This document shows positions 27,826 to 36,499 of a DNA stretch of 64,000 nucleotides, one piece after another (positions within the stretch are counted from its first letter, which is position 1; the number at the start of each line of letters is the position of its first letter). The notes below the pieces were generated by a model, which saw nothing but the letters and a program-made list of their open reading frames with translations, had not been told where the DNA came from and did no database searches. The DNA is from Streptomyces sp. NBC_01485 (GTDB lineage: Bacteria; Actinomycetota; Actinomycetes; Streptomycetales; Streptomycetaceae), in NCBI RefSeq assembly GCF_036227125.1, contig NZ_CP109435.1:2852001-2916000 (forward strand), in the 5' to 3' direction. The position numbers and the translations under genes are program-made.

Positions 27826-29172
27826 CTACGGGATCTTGTATCCGGCGTTGTCGGAGAAGTCCTGGTCGATGGCGCGGGCGGCCTTCTCCAGGGCGCTCTT
27901 CGGGTCGGCGCCGCCGTAGATCGAGTTCAGGGCGTCGCTGAACTTGGCGGTGACCGTGGGGTATCCGGCGGTGACCGGGCGGGTGACGGCGACGCAGGAC
28001 TTGGTGATGTCGCTGTCGCCGCAGGGCTTGGCGAGCTGGTCGGCGAAGAGCCGGAGCGGGCCGCCCTGCTTGTAGAGGGGGCTGGCGGCGAGCGCCGTCT
28101 TCGTCGCGGGCGGGGCGCCGTTGGCCGTCGTCATGGCGGTGACGTCGGTGTCGTTCATGAGGTAGTCGAGGAAGGCGCCGGCCGCCTTGGCGTTCTTGGT
28201 GTCGGCGCCGATGCCCCAGGCCCACGATCCCTGGCCCGTCTTGGGGCCGTTGCCGAAGTCGGGCAGGGGAAGGACGACGAGGTCGCTGCCGAGGGCCTTG
28301 CTGTAGGTGGGGTACATCCAGTGGCCGACCCAGCTCAGCGCGACGCGGCCCTTGGCGAAGGCGTTGCCGTCGGTGTTGGGGTCGACGTAGGTCTTCCAGG
28401 ACTGGAAGGTCTTCATGGCCGAGACCACGGCCGGCGTGGCGAGCGCGCCCTCGGCCTTGCCGTCCTTCAGCAGCGAACCGCCGGCCGACCAGACGATCGG
28501 GGCGAAGCCGTAGGTGCCCCACTCGGTGGCGTAGCCGTTGTTCTCCTGGAGGTCGAGGGTCTTGCCGTCGGAGTCCTTGGCCTTGAGGGCCTTGAGCGCG
28601 GCGGTGAACTGGTCCGCCGTCCAGTCGTCGGAGAGGCCCGTCGGGTATTTCACCCCGGCCGCGTCGAGGAGCTTCCTGTTGCCGTAGACACCGAGCCCGG
28701 AGTCGTACATGCCCAGGCCGTAGTGCTTGCCGTCGATCTCGCCCTGCGCCTTGCTGCCGGCGGTGGCGTTGCTCATGGTCTTGGCGGAGACGTAGGAGTC
28801 GATCGCGGCGAGCTTCTTGTTGTAGACGAAGTTCGCCATGGTCGGGCCGTCGAACTCCATCACGTCCGGCAGCTGGGAGGCGTCGGTGGCGGTGATGGTC
28901 TTGGTGTAGTCGTTGCCGGGGATGAGCTTCAGCTCGACCTTGATCTTGCTCTGTGAGGAGTTGAAGGACTTCACCGCGCTCTGCAGGGCACCGTCCTCGC
29001 TCTTCTGGCCCTGATGGGCCCAGACGCTGATCGTGCCCTTGCCGCTGCCCGCGTCGGCGGAGGTGCCACCGCTGCCACCGTTGCCGCCGCAGGCGGCCAG
29101 GGCGGCGAGGGGCAGGACGAGGGCGAGGCCCGTACAGGCCGTGCGGCGGTACCTTCTGCTGGTCGGGCTCAT
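27826..29172 (-). CDS. Sugar ABC transporter substrate-binding lipoprotein (CUT1)
   Basis: ATG 29172 follows GGAGG by seven bases. The 448-aa product begins with a lipoprotein signal (RRTACTGLALVLPLAALAACG), in which the lipobox is LAAC. It then reads GTISVWAHQGQKSEDGALQS, the start of a family-1 extracellular binding protein. The bound sugar is not readable. Neighbours (GH32-like hydrolase, LacI) suggest a fructoside or oligosaccharide. It is 94 bp downstream of lacI and upstream of the two permeases. Confidence 0.9.
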   Translation of the reverse strand: MSPTSRRYRRTACTGLALVLPLAALAACGGNGGSGGTSADAGSGKGTISVWAHQGQKSEDGALQSAVKSFNSSQSKIKVELKLIPGNDYTKTITATDASQLPDVMEFDGPTMANFVYNKKLAAIDSYVSAKTMSNATAGSKAQGEIDGKHYGLGMYDSGLGVYGNRKLLDAAGVKYPTGLSDDWTADQFTAALKALKAKDSDGKTLDLQENNGYATEWGTYGFAPIVWSAGGSLLKDGKAEGALATPAVVSAMKTFQSWKTYVDPNTDGNAFAKGRVALSWVGHWMYPTYSKALGSDLVVLPLPDFGNGPKTGQGSWAWGIGADTKNAKAAGAFLDYLMNDTDVTAMTTANGAPPATKTALAASPLYKQGGPLRLFADQLAKPCGDSDITKSCVAVTRPVTAGYPTVTAKFSDALNSIYGGADPKSALEKAARAIDQDFSDNAGYKIP

Positions 29173-29266
29173 GGTTGTGCCTCCGTACGGTGCGAGGGTT
29201 TCGAAGTTCGCTGGTGCTTTCCGGCGTGGGGGTGTGGGGCCTCGGGGCCTGACGGTCACAGAGGGG

Positions 29267-30286
29267 TCACTGGGGTCCGCGCGGGCGCGGCGGGGCGGTC
29301 GTCTCGCGCAGGACGAGACGGATGGGCATCTGCACATGCCCGGGCACCTCGGTGCCCGGCTCGTCGAGCTGCCGCAGCAGCAGCCGGGCGGCCTCGGCGC
29401 CTTGCCCGGCGACCGGCTGGGCGACGGTGGTCAGTCCGATCACGTCGGCGAGTTCGTGATCGTCGAAGCCGACGACGGACACGTCGTCAGGCACCTTCAG
29501 CCTGTGTCGCCGCAGGGCCCGCAGCGCACCCATCGCCATCTCGTCGGACTGCGCGAACACGGCCGTCGGCGGCCGGGAGGCGGCCAGCAACTCGGTCATG
29601 GCCCGCTCGCCGCCCTCGACGGTGTAGTCGCCGTCCGCCTCCAGGGCCGGATCGTGCTCGATCCCGGCGTCGGCCAGTACGTCGAGGTACGCCTGGCGTC
29701 GCGCGATGGGCGTGGTCCAGTGCTGCGGTCCGCTCGACCCGCTGATCATGCCGATCCGGCGGTGGCCGAGGTTCACCAGATGCCGTACGGCGCTCTCCGT
29801 GCCGGCCCGGTCGTCGATGCCGACCACGGTGAAGCCGGGCCGGGCGCCGCCGACCGTGCTGGCCAGCGGCACCCCGAGTGAGCGCAGTGCGGCCGACTCC
29901 TCTTCGTCGGGAATGAGCAGCGACAGCACCGCGTCCACCCGCTTGCGGACCGGCATCCCGGTGAAGAAACGCTTGCGGGTCTCCGGCGAGCCCAGGTTGT
30001 ACAGCAGGACGTCGTACCCGGCGGCACTGAACACGTGCTCGGCGGCGTCCAGCACCGTGCCGAAGAACCAGCGGCCCACGTACGGGACCACGACCCCGAT
30101 GGTGAAGGTGCGCCCGCTGGCCAGGCTGGACGCCGAGCGGGACGCCGTATAGCCGAGTTGCGCGGCGACGGCCGTGATCTGGGCGCGCACCTCGTCGGAC
30201 ACGCCCTGCCGGCCGCGCAGGGCGCGGGACACAGTGGACGCCGAGACTCCGGCGGCGCGGGCGACATCGGTGATGCTGACGGTCAC
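29267..30286 (-). CDS. LacI-family transcriptional repressor of the CUT1/GH32-like locus
   Basis: The 339-aa protein starts at GTG 30286 with a LacI helix-turn-helix (TDVARAAGVSASTVSRALRG) and hinge helix (SRSASSLASGRTFTIGVVVP). The periplasmic-binding-like sugar domain follows. It is divergent from the GH32-like gene and co-directional with the ABC genes, so it probably controls both. A CG-centred near-palindrome lies in the shared region. Confidence 0.9.
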   Translation of the reverse strand: MTVSITDVARAAGVSASTVSRALRGRQGVSDEVRAQITAVAAQLGYTASRSASSLASGRTFTIGVVVPYVGRWFFGTVLDAAEHVFSAAGYDVLLYNLGSPETRKRFFTGMPVRKRVDAVLSLLIPDEEESAALRSLGVPLASTVGGARPGFTVVGIDDRAGTESAVRHLVNLGHRRIGMISGSSGPQHWTTPIARRQAYLDVLADAGIEHDPALEADGDYTVEGGERAMTELLAASRPPTAVFAQSDEMAMGALRALRRHRLKVPDDVSVVGFDDHELADVIGLTTVAQPVAGQGAEAARLLLRQLDEPGTEVPGHVQMPIRLVLRETTAPPRPRGPQ

Positions 30287-30466
30287 AGCGCATTTCTCCC
30301 GTCGGTTTCACGTCGGTGTGATCTGGGGGTGACGTGACCGTAGACCCGGCCTCGTTGTTGCACAAGCGTTTGCGTTCGGTTCTACTTGGGCCGATTCTCA
30401 AGCGAGACCTTCTGGGTCAATGGTCAGCGCATGCGTTTGGGCGCTGCGAGCCGACAGGAACTGTGC
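30287..30466. promoter_or_regulatory. Divergent control region with candidate LacI operator
   Basis: CAAGCGTTTG (30363-30372) is a 10-bp CG-centred inverted repeat with one mismatch, and GTTTGCG follows on the same spot. A second ATGCGTTTGGGC lies at 30431. The region separates lacI (start 30286) from the GH32-like gene (start 30467). The operator call is by position and shape only. Confidence 0.4.
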
Positions 30467-31816
30467 ATGCGATACGCCCCGCCCGGCCTCTGCGTGAACG
30501 ACTTCGCCCTGCTCCGCGACGACGACGGCGGTTACGCGGTGCTGCATCTGCAGGGCCCCTGGACGGCCGAGTTCGACCATCTGCGGATGGAGACCTCCTA
30601 CGGCCGGGCCACCTCCACCGACCTGGTCGACTGGAAGCCCGAGGGCACCGCCTTCGGCAACGGCCTGCCCGGCCGCTTCGACCAGCAGGCGGTGTGGACC
30701 ATGCACCCGATCAGGCACGGCACCGGAATGGCGATGTTCTACACGGGCGTCTCCGGACTCACCCCCGAAGGCTGGCCGCTGCAGTCGGTCGGTCTGGCCT
30801 ACTCCGACCGCACCGACGGCACCGGCTGGCGCCGCCACGGCACCGGGCCCGTCGTCGAGGCGGACGAGCGTTGGTACCGCACCGGCGAACGTATGGGCTG
30901 GCGCGACCCGTTCGTCGTACGCGACGACGAGTCGGACGGCTGGGTCATGGTCGTCTGCGCCGCCGACACGTCACTGCCCGTCGAGGTCAGCGGCTGCGTC
31001 GCCTGGGCCACCTCCGACGACCTGGAACACTGGACGGTCCACCCGCCGCTCATCGCACCTGGCGATGTCGACGAGTTGGAGTGCCCCGTCCTCGAACGCC
31101 TCGACGACGGAAGCTGGTTGCTGATCGGTTCGATCGGCGCGACGCGCGGCTTCGAGGCATGGACCGCACCGCGCCTGAGGGGGCCGTGGACCCGCCGTGG
31201 CCCGCTGGGCCCGACCGGCTCGTACGCCCCCCGCGTCATCGCCGCTCCCGACGGCTCACGTGTCGTGCTGCACACCACCCCGCGCCGAGTCGACCTCACG
31301 GACTCCGGCGAGCGTTGCCGGGGGATGCTCGCGCAGCCCAAGTCCCTTGTGACGTCGGATGATTCGGCACCCCGCCTGGAGTGGTGGCCGGGCCTGGACG
31401 GCTGGCTGGGGGAGGAGACGGAGGAGCCGGTGCTGCATGCGGTCGGCGATCTCCATGTCACCGGGCGGGTCGAGATCACGCTGCGCACCGACGGCCCCGG
31501 CGGCGACGGTCCCGCCCTGGTCGTCGGCTGCGACGGCAGGAGCCTCCGGATCACCGGCCCCGCCGGCGCGCCCATGGGCGAGACGCTCCTGACCGAGCCA
31601 GCCGCAACCCTGCGCATCCTCACCATCGGTGAGTACGTCGAGGTCTACGCCGACGGCGTCTTCGTCCTGACCAGCCTGTGCTACTCGGGTCACCCCGCCG
31701 TCTGGACGGCGGTGGCGGAAGGACGTACCCGCGCCGTCCCCGTCCGCCCGGTCCGCCTGCCCGACCCCGACCGCGACGACGCCTCGGCCATCTGGCCCGG
31801 ACCGGCATCGATCTGA
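30467..31816 (+). CDS. GH32-like (clan GH-J) glycoside hydrolase
   Basis: ATG 30467 has AGGA eight bases upstream and starts MRYAPPGLCVNDFALL, 449 aa in all. The beta-propeller landmarks of GH32 are present: an Asp in VNDFALLRDDDG where the nucleophile normally sits in NDPNG, then GWRDPFVVRDDE (the RDP motif), and DELECPVLERL (the EC motif with the acid/base Glu). A beta-sandwich-like C-terminus ends AIWPGPASI. The altered nucleophile motif sets it apart from classic invertases and levanases. With no signal peptide it should be intracellular and act on imported fructosides. It is divergent from lacI. Confidence 0.75.
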   Translation: MRYAPPGLCVNDFALLRDDDGGYAVLHLQGPWTAEFDHLRMETSYGRATSTDLVDWKPEGTAFGNGLPGRFDQQAVWTMHPIRHGTGMAMFYTGVSGLTPEGWPLQSVGLAYSDRTDGTGWRRHGTGPVVEADERWYRTGERMGWRDPFVVRDDESDGWVMVVCAADTSLPVEVSGCVAWATSDDLEHWTVHPPLIAPGDVDELECPVLERLDDGSWLLIGSIGATRGFEAWTAPRLRGPWTRRGPLGPTGSYAPRVIAAPDGSRVVLHTTPRRVDLTDSGERCRGMLAQPKSLVTSDDSAPRLEWWPGLDGWLGEETEEPVLHAVGDLHVTGRVEITLRTDGPGGDGPALVVGCDGRSLRITGPAGAPMGETLLTEPAATLRILTIGEYVEVYADGVFVLTSLCYSGHPAVWTAVAEGRTRAVPVRPVRLPDPDRDDASAIWPGPASI

Positions 31817-31837
31817 AAGGCCCGGCTGTGACCACTC

Positions 31838-31975
31838 CTTTTGCCGGGCCGTCTCCAGAACGCGCTGCCGGGTCTCGGTGTTGACGCGCTTGCCCTCGAC
31901 CTCGTTGAGGATGTGGGAAACGGGCGTGACCGAGACTCCGGCGGCTGCCGCCACGTCCTTTGTCCCGATCCGCCT
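31838..31975 (-). pseudogene. LacI-family regulator remnant (DNA-binding domain only)
   Basis: The frame reads a LacI helix-turn-helix and hinge start, TKDVAAAAGVSVTPVSHIL then NEVEGKRVNTETRQRVLETA. It is followed by unrelated sequence with no sugar-binding domain. No start codon with a ribosome site was found. It is a decayed copy next to the GH32-like gene's 3' end. Confidence 0.65.
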
Positions 31976-32054
31976 GCCAAGTGGTGCCCCATCGTTTCGG
32001 CAAGTGAGTGCGGGATGAGACCGCGCCCCGGTGGAGGCCCTTGTCAACGGCTCG

Positions 32055-32357
32055 CTACGGATTCGTGGCCAGCGGGTTCAGGAACGTCAGCACGGAGGCG
32101 TCCTCTTCGATCAGCGGAACGAGGGCGGCGTTGAAAGGGCCGCCGTACGGGGCGTTCAGGTGCGCCTGGAAGGCGTCCTCGTCCCGGTACGCCTCGAAGA
32201 TCCAGAAGGCGCGCGGGGCGGCTGCCTTGGTGTAGACGTCGAAGGCGAGGTTGCCTTCTTCCTCGCGCACTTTCAGGGCGTAGTCGCCGATCAGACGGGC
32301 GACCTCGTCCTGTGCTCCCTCGCGGGCGGTGAACTCGGCGAGCAGGGTTTTCTTCAC
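32055..32357 (-). CDS. Antibiotic-biosynthesis-monooxygenase (ABM/YgiN)-fold protein
   Basis: This 100-aa protein (MKKTLLAEFTAREGAQDEV) has the ferredoxin-like ABM fold seen in quinol monooxygenases: LLAEFTAREG as the first strand, GNLAFDVYTKAAAPRAFWIF in the middle, and DAFQAHLNAPY. These dimeric enzymes oxidise quinols or polyketides without cofactor, or degrade small metabolites. It lies alone between two pseudogenes. Confidence 0.75.
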   Translation of the reverse strand: MKKTLLAEFTAREGAQDEVARLIGDYALKVREEEGNLAFDVYTKAAAPRAFWIFEAYRDEDAFQAHLNAPYGGPFNAALVPLIEEDASVLTFLNPLATNP

Positions 32358-32398
32358 GGTCTCGTGTCCTTGTCAGTCGGGGGCGTCGGTCGTGAACG

Positions 32399-32801
32399 TC
32401 ACTTGTGGGCGGAGTCGAGGTGCCGGACGACTGCCTTGCCCAGCTTCACGAGCCGATCTCGGCGAAGACCTGCACTCCCTGGCCGGCGGGGTCGGGGAGG
32501 ATCTGGTCGGTGATCGGAACCTCGCCGCTGTCACCGAACACCTCGACGGACGACCGACCGGTCGACCGGTCGACCGGTCGACCGGTCGACGAGGATCCGC
32601 GACTTCACCTTTGCCGCAGGGACGACACGCTGGTCACGGGCCGGCTGGTCAGCCGGATGCTGCCGTCGACCGTGCGCAGGGCCATCTCCCGGGGGATGCT
32701 CTGCGCGCCGCGCCAAGGTGACGTGGGGATGGCCCCGCCGAAGTCCCAGCAGCTGGGCCTGGGTGTCCGAGAGCATGCCGGGATACACGTCCAGGGCTCA
32801 T
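32399..32801 (-). pseudogene. GH32 levanase/inulinase-type gene, internally deleted and frameshifted
   Basis: The minus strand reads, in three frames in turn, IPREMALRTVDGSIRLTSRP (near 32680), VKSRILVDRS (near 32600), VEVFGDSGEVPITDQILPDP (near 32530) and finally VKLGKAVVRHLDSAHK to a stop at 32399-32401. This is the C-terminal beta-sandwich of fructan hydrolases. An ATG at 32801 with a perfect AGGAG site five bases before it marks the old start, so most of the catalytic propeller was deleted. The frame is further broken by an octamer expansion (32556-32590). The 5' boundary is inferred. Confidence 0.7.
32556..32590. repeat. Four tandem GACCGGTC palindromes inside the GH32 remnant
   Basis: GACCGGTC repeats four times perfectly (32556-32587) and is followed by GAC. 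Each unit is its own reverse complement. On the minus strand the array interrupts the conserved GH32 stretch ILVDRSSVEVFG, so it arose by slippage of the codons for VDRS and added 28 bp. Confidence 0.85.
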
Positions 32802-32928
32802 GGTGTCTCCTGTGCTGTGGCCGTCCACCGGGCGGAGTCTGCGGCTCGTGCGTGGACCGACCGAAACGTGACGCCCTGGTCGGCGTCGTCGTCCACGCGG
32901 CCGACCCGGAGGTGTCATCGTCGACTCG

Positions 32929-32942
32929 TGTCATCGATGACA
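32929..32942. promoter_or_regulatory. LacI operator TGTCATCGATGACA upstream of the GH32 remnant
   Basis: A perfect 14-bp palindrome with central CG lies 128 bp before the old GH32 start. A partial copy, TGTCATCG, precedes it at 32913-32920. The same motif (one base change per half) occurs twice before the kinase/CUT2 genes, so it is probably bound by the LacI protein encoded at 37409. Confidence 0.7.
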
Positions 32943-33023
32943 TCAAGTGGCCCGATGATGAGCGGAATCCGGCCGACGCGTCAAGGGTCGGGGCGGAACC
33001 GCCCGGCGCGGCCCGCCCGCCCG

Positions 33024-33986
33024 TCAGGCGCCGTCGGCGGTCGTGAGCTGCGCCAACTGGTTCCGCCACGGCGGATTGGGACCGGCGACCGAGCAGGTCA
33101 GGGACGCGACCCGGGCGCCGAACCGGCAGGCCTCCGCGACCTCGTCGAGACCGAGATCGGCCAGCCGGCCACCGAGGAGTCCGCGGGCGCCGAGGTGGTG
33201 CAGCAGGCCGGCGGTGAAGGAGTCCCCCGCGCCGACCGTGTCGACGACCCGCGTGGCCACCGCGGGCACCAGCAGCCGTTCGCCGTCGAGCGAGGCCAGG
33301 GCGCCGTCGGCGCCGAGCGTGATCACGACGAGCCGTACCCCCGCCGCATGCCAGATGTCGCACGCCTGCTCGGGCGGAGTGCCCGGCAGGAGGAGTTCCA
33401 GGTCGTCCTCGCTCAGCCGCAGGACGTCGGCGAGAGCGCACCAGTGCGCCAGCCGGGCGCGGTAGACCTCGGGGCGCACCAGCAGCGGCCGGACGTTGGG
33501 ATCGATGCTGATGGTGGCCCGCGGAGCAGCGGCCGCCAGGAACTCCTCCACCACCGCCCCGCCGGGCTCGCGGACCAGCGCCAGCGACCCGGTGTGCACA
33601 CAGGCCGTTTCGGACAGATCCACCCTTGCCAGTTCCGCCGGGGTCCACTGCCAGTCGGCCGTGTTCTGCGCGTGGAACGAGAACGCGGCCTGCCCGGTGG
33701 CGTCCAGTTCCGCCACGGCCAGCGTGCTGGGCTCGGCGGCGGCGACGGCGTACGACAGGTCGACGCCGGACGCCTCCAGGTGGGCCCGGAACAGGCGGCC
33801 GAACACATCACCGGACAGGCGTGCGAGGAAGCGGGCCGGCGTGTCCAGCCGGGCCAGGGCCACCGCCGTATTCGCAGGTCCGCCGCCAGGCAGCACCCGC
33901 AGGGCGAGCTCGTTCGAGGCGTTTGCCGGTTCGGCGAAGGCGTCCGCGACGCACTCGCCCAGAACGGTGATCTGACGCGGGCTCAT
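33024..33986 (-). CDS. PfkB-family sugar kinase, probably fructokinase
   Basis: The 320-aa protein starts MSPRQITVLGECVADAF and has both PfkB signatures: GGGPANTAVALARLDTPARF near residue 35 and VDTVGAGDSFTAGLLHHLGA near 250, with the catalytic Asp in GAGDS. The length fits fructokinases. It is divergent from the fructose-type ABC operon and shares its twin operators, which suggests it phosphorylates the imported sugar. Fructose is inferred from context. Confidence 0.8.
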   Translation of the reverse strand: MSPRQITVLGECVADAFAEPANASNELALRVLPGGGPANTAVALARLDTPARFLARLSGDVFGRLFRAHLEASGVDLSYAVAAAEPSTLAVAELDATGQAAFSFHAQNTADWQWTPAELARVDLSETACVHTGSLALVREPGGAVVEEFLAAAAPRATISIDPNVRPLLVRPEVYRARLAHWCALADVLRLSEDDLELLLPGTPPEQACDIWHAAGVRLVVITLGADGALASLDGERLLVPAVATRVVDTVGAGDSFTAGLLHHLGARGLLGGRLADLGLDEVAEACRFGARVASLTCSVAGPNPPWRNQLAQLTTADGA

Positions 33987-34153
33987 GGGCTGCTCTCTCT
34001 CGGAAGGCTCGGAAAGACCGGGCAAAGGGGCGGCGCGGCGACACAGCCACTGACCGACCGCGCGGTGCCGACGGCTACGGGCGTTGCCGATTTGTGACGC
34101 GTGGAAGGCATTGACGTTGCCGGGATCCGGAGTCCATCATCCTGGCCAGGCAG

Positions 34154-34183
34154 TGTCAACGATGACATAAGTCAACGATGACA
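34154..34183. promoter_or_regulatory. Twin LacI operators between pfkB and the CUT2 operon
   Basis: TGTCAACGATGACA (34154-34167) and AGTCAACGATGACA (34170-34183) are 16 bp apart centre to centre. They lie between the divergent kinase (start 33986) and binding-protein (start 34245) genes. They match the palindrome at 32929 except at one or two positions. This is strong evidence of one regulon. Confidence 0.75.
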
Positions 34184-34244
34184 CCTCGGGCAGCATGCTC
34201 TGATCCCAACCCCCGTGCCGCCCGCTATCCCACAGGAGTCGATC

Positions 34245-35291
34245 ATGCCTCGCACCAGTCGCCTGTCCTCGTCCCTCCTCCGAGCCGCCGCGGTCACGGG
34301 CGTCGCGGCACTCACCCTGACGGCCTGCGGGTCCGGTTCCGGGTCCGGGTCCGGGTCCGGATCGTCGAGTTCCGGCTCCGGCTCCGGCTCGGGCTCGGGC
34401 GAGGCGAAAGTCGGTCTGATCACCAAGACCGACACCAACCCGTTCTTCGTGAAGATGAAGGAGGGCGCGGAGAAGGCCGCCAAGGAGAACGGTGCCCAAC
34501 TGTCCACCGCGGCAGGCAAGTTCGACGGGGACAACGCCGGGCAGGTCACCGCCATCGAGAACATGGTCGCCGCCGGGGTGAAGGGCATCCTGATCACCCC
34601 GAGCGACTCCAAGGCGATCGTGCCCGCGATCCAGAAGGCCCGTGACAAGGGTGTTCTGGTCATCGCGCTGGACACGCCGACCGATCCGGAGAGCGCGGTC
34701 GACGCTCTCTTCGCCACCGACAACCTCAAGGCCGGCCAGCTGATCGGCGAGTACGCCAAGGCCGCCATGAAGGGCAAGACGGCGAAGATAGCCGCCCTCG
34801 ACCTGGCGCCGGGCGTCTCCGTCGGCGTCCAGCGGCACAACGGTTTCCTGAAGGGCTTCGGCGCCACCGACAAGGACGTCGTGTGCGCCCAGGACACCGG
34901 TGGCGACCAGGCCAAGGGCCAGACGGCGATGGAGAACTGTCTCCAGAAGGAGCCCGACATCAACGTCGTCTACACCATCAACGAACCGGCGGCCCTGGGC
35001 GCGTACACCGCGCTGAAGGCCAAGGGCCGGGAGAAGGACGTCCTGATCGTCTCCGTCGACGGCGGCTGCACCGGCACCCAGGCCGTCAAGGACGGCAAGA
35101 TCGCCGCGACTTCGCAGCAGTACCCGCTGAAGATGGCCGCCGAGGGCGTCAAGGCGGTCGTGACGTACGCCAAGGGCGGCAAGAAGGCGTCCGGTTACAC
35201 CGACACCGGCGTCACGCTGATCACCGACAAGGCGCAGACCGGGGTCACGTCGAAGGACACCGCCTACGGCCTGGAGAACTGCTGGGGCTGA
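34245..35291 (+). CDS. Fructose-type ABC transporter substrate-binding lipoprotein (CUT2, FrcB-like)
   Basis: ATG 34245 follows AGGAG by six bases. The 348-aa product has a lipoprotein signal ([12 protein letters not shown]) and a long Gly/Ser linker. The sugar-binding fold begins [20 protein letters not shown], and the protein ends with the GLENCWG tail, which I recall from FrcB fructose-binding proteins. It is the first gene of a binding protein-permease-ATPase operon. CUT2 systems import monosaccharides such as fructose, ribose or xylose. Confidence 0.85.
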   Translation: MPRTSRLSSSLLRAAAVTGVAALTLTACGSGSGSGSGSGSSSSGSGSGSGSGEAKVGLITKTDTNPFFVKMKEGAEKAAKENGAQLSTAAGKFDGDNAGQVTAIENMVAAGVKGILITPSDSKAIVPAIQKARDKGVLVIALDTPTDPESAVDALFATDNLKAGQLIGEYAKAAMKGKTAKIAALDLAPGVSVGVQRHNGFLKGFGATDKDVVCAQDTGGDQAKGQTAMENCLQKEPDINVVYTINEPAALGAYTALKAKGREKDVLIVSVDGGCTGTQAVKDGKIAATSQQYPLKMAAEGVKAVVTYAKGGKKASGYTDTGVTLITDKAQTGVTSKDTAYGLENCWG

Positions 35292-35303
35292 GCCCCCCAG
35301 GGC

Positions 35304-35355
35304 CTGTCGTCACCTTCCCGTCGTCCGCCCGAGGCAGGCGAGAAGGTGACGACAG
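35304..35355 (+). terminator. Intercistronic 14-bp hairpin after the CUT2 binding-protein gene
   Basis: CTGTCGTCACCTTC (35304-35317) pairs perfectly with its complement at 35342-35355. The 24-nt loop has a small inner stem. It stands 13 bp after the stop and 149 bp before the permease gene, so it probably dampens read-through. Just before the permease, TCCGACAAGG occurs twice, 23 bp apart. Confidence 0.65.
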
Positions 35356-35503
35356 CCCAAGGACCGTACGACACCGCCACTCCCCTCAGCGGGGCGGCCG
35401 CCCCACCTCCCCAGCCAGGGACGGCCGCCCTCCTTGTCCCGTCGGCGGGGCTTCTGCCCTCGTCCTCCGACAAGGGACATCTGTCTTCCGACAAGGACTT
35501 CGC

Positions 35504-36499
35504 ATGACAGCCACGACAACGCCGTACTCGGAGCTCAAGGCACCGACCACGGCCCGCAGACTGCTCACGGCGCCGACCACCGGACCCCTGGCAGCCCTCC
35601 TCCTGGCCTGCGCCTTCTTCTCCTTCTCGAGCGACCAGTTCCTGACCGGCGGGAACTTCTCGCTGATCGTGCAGCAGGTCATGGTCGTGGGCATCCTCGC
35701 CATCGGACAGACCCTGATCATTCTCACGGCGGGGATCGACCTGTCGTGCGGGGCCGTGATGGCGTTCGGCAGCATCGTGATCGCCAAGATGGCGGCCGAG
35801 GGATCCGTACCGCCGCTCGTCGCGATCGCGCTGGGCCTGGTCGTCTGCGGCGGATTCGGGCTGCTCAACGGGCTGCTGGTGCAGAAGATCCCGCTGCCGC
35901 CGTTCATCGTCACCCTCGGCATGCTCAACGTGGCGTTCGCGCTGACCCACATCTACTCCGAGGAGCAGACGGTCACCGACCTGCCCGGCCCGCTGACGGC
36001 CCTCGGGGAGACCTTCCCGCTGGGCCACACGGACATCACGTACGGCTCCCTCGTCACCATCGCCCTGTTCCTCCTCCTCGCCTACGCGCTGAGCAACACC
36101 GGCTGGGGCCGGCACGTGTACGCCCTGGGCAACAGCGCCGAGGCCGCCCGGCTGAACGGCATCCGTACCTCCCGCCTCACCATCGGCATCTACACCGTCG
36201 CCGGTCTGCTGTACGGCATCGCCGCCCTGCTGCTCATCTCCCGCACCGGAGTCGGCGACCCGCAGGCGGGGCAGACCGACAACCTCGACAGCATCACCGC
36301 CGTGGTCCTCGGCGGCACCAGCCTCTTCGGCGGACGCGGCTCGGTCCTGGGCACCTTCATCGGCGTCCTCATCGTCGGTGTGTTCCGCAACGGCCTCCAG
36401 CTGATGGGCGTCGCCTCCATCTACCAGACCCTGATCACCGGCGTCCTGGTGATCCTCGCGGTGACCGTCGACCAGCTCTCCCGGAAGAAGGCCCGATGA
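35504..36499 (+). CDS. Fructose-type ABC transporter permease (CUT2, FrcC-like)
   Basis: ATG 35504 has AAGGA six bases upstream; the longer frame from 34883 is rejected. The 331-aa protein has about nine membrane segments. CUT2 landmarks are GILAIGQTLIILTAGIDLSC near residue 65 and VLGGTSLFGGRGSVLGTFIG near 270. It forms the channel (as a dimer) with the FrcA-like ATPase. The stop overlaps the next start (ATGA). Confidence 0.9.
   Translation: MTATTTPYSELKAPTTARRLLTAPTTGPLAALLLACAFFSFSSDQFLTGGNFSLIVQQVMVVGILAIGQTLIILTAGIDLSCGAVMAFGSIVIAKMAAEGSVPPLVAIALGLVVCGGFGLLNGLLVQKIPLPPFIVTLGMLNVAFALTHIYSEEQTVTDLPGPLTALGETFPLGHTDITYGSLVTIALFLLLAYALSNTGWGRHVYALGNSAEAARLNGIRTSRLTIGIYTVAGLLYGIAALLLISRTGVGDPQAGQTDNLDSITAVVLGGTSLFGGRGSVLGTFIGVLIVGVFRNGLQLMGVASIYQTLITGVLVILAVTVDQLSRKKAR

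Noticed and set aside
35356..35503. Possible small gene between the CUT2 hairpin and permease
   Set aside because: No frame with start, ribosome site and coding bias; only repeats of TCCGACAAGG.
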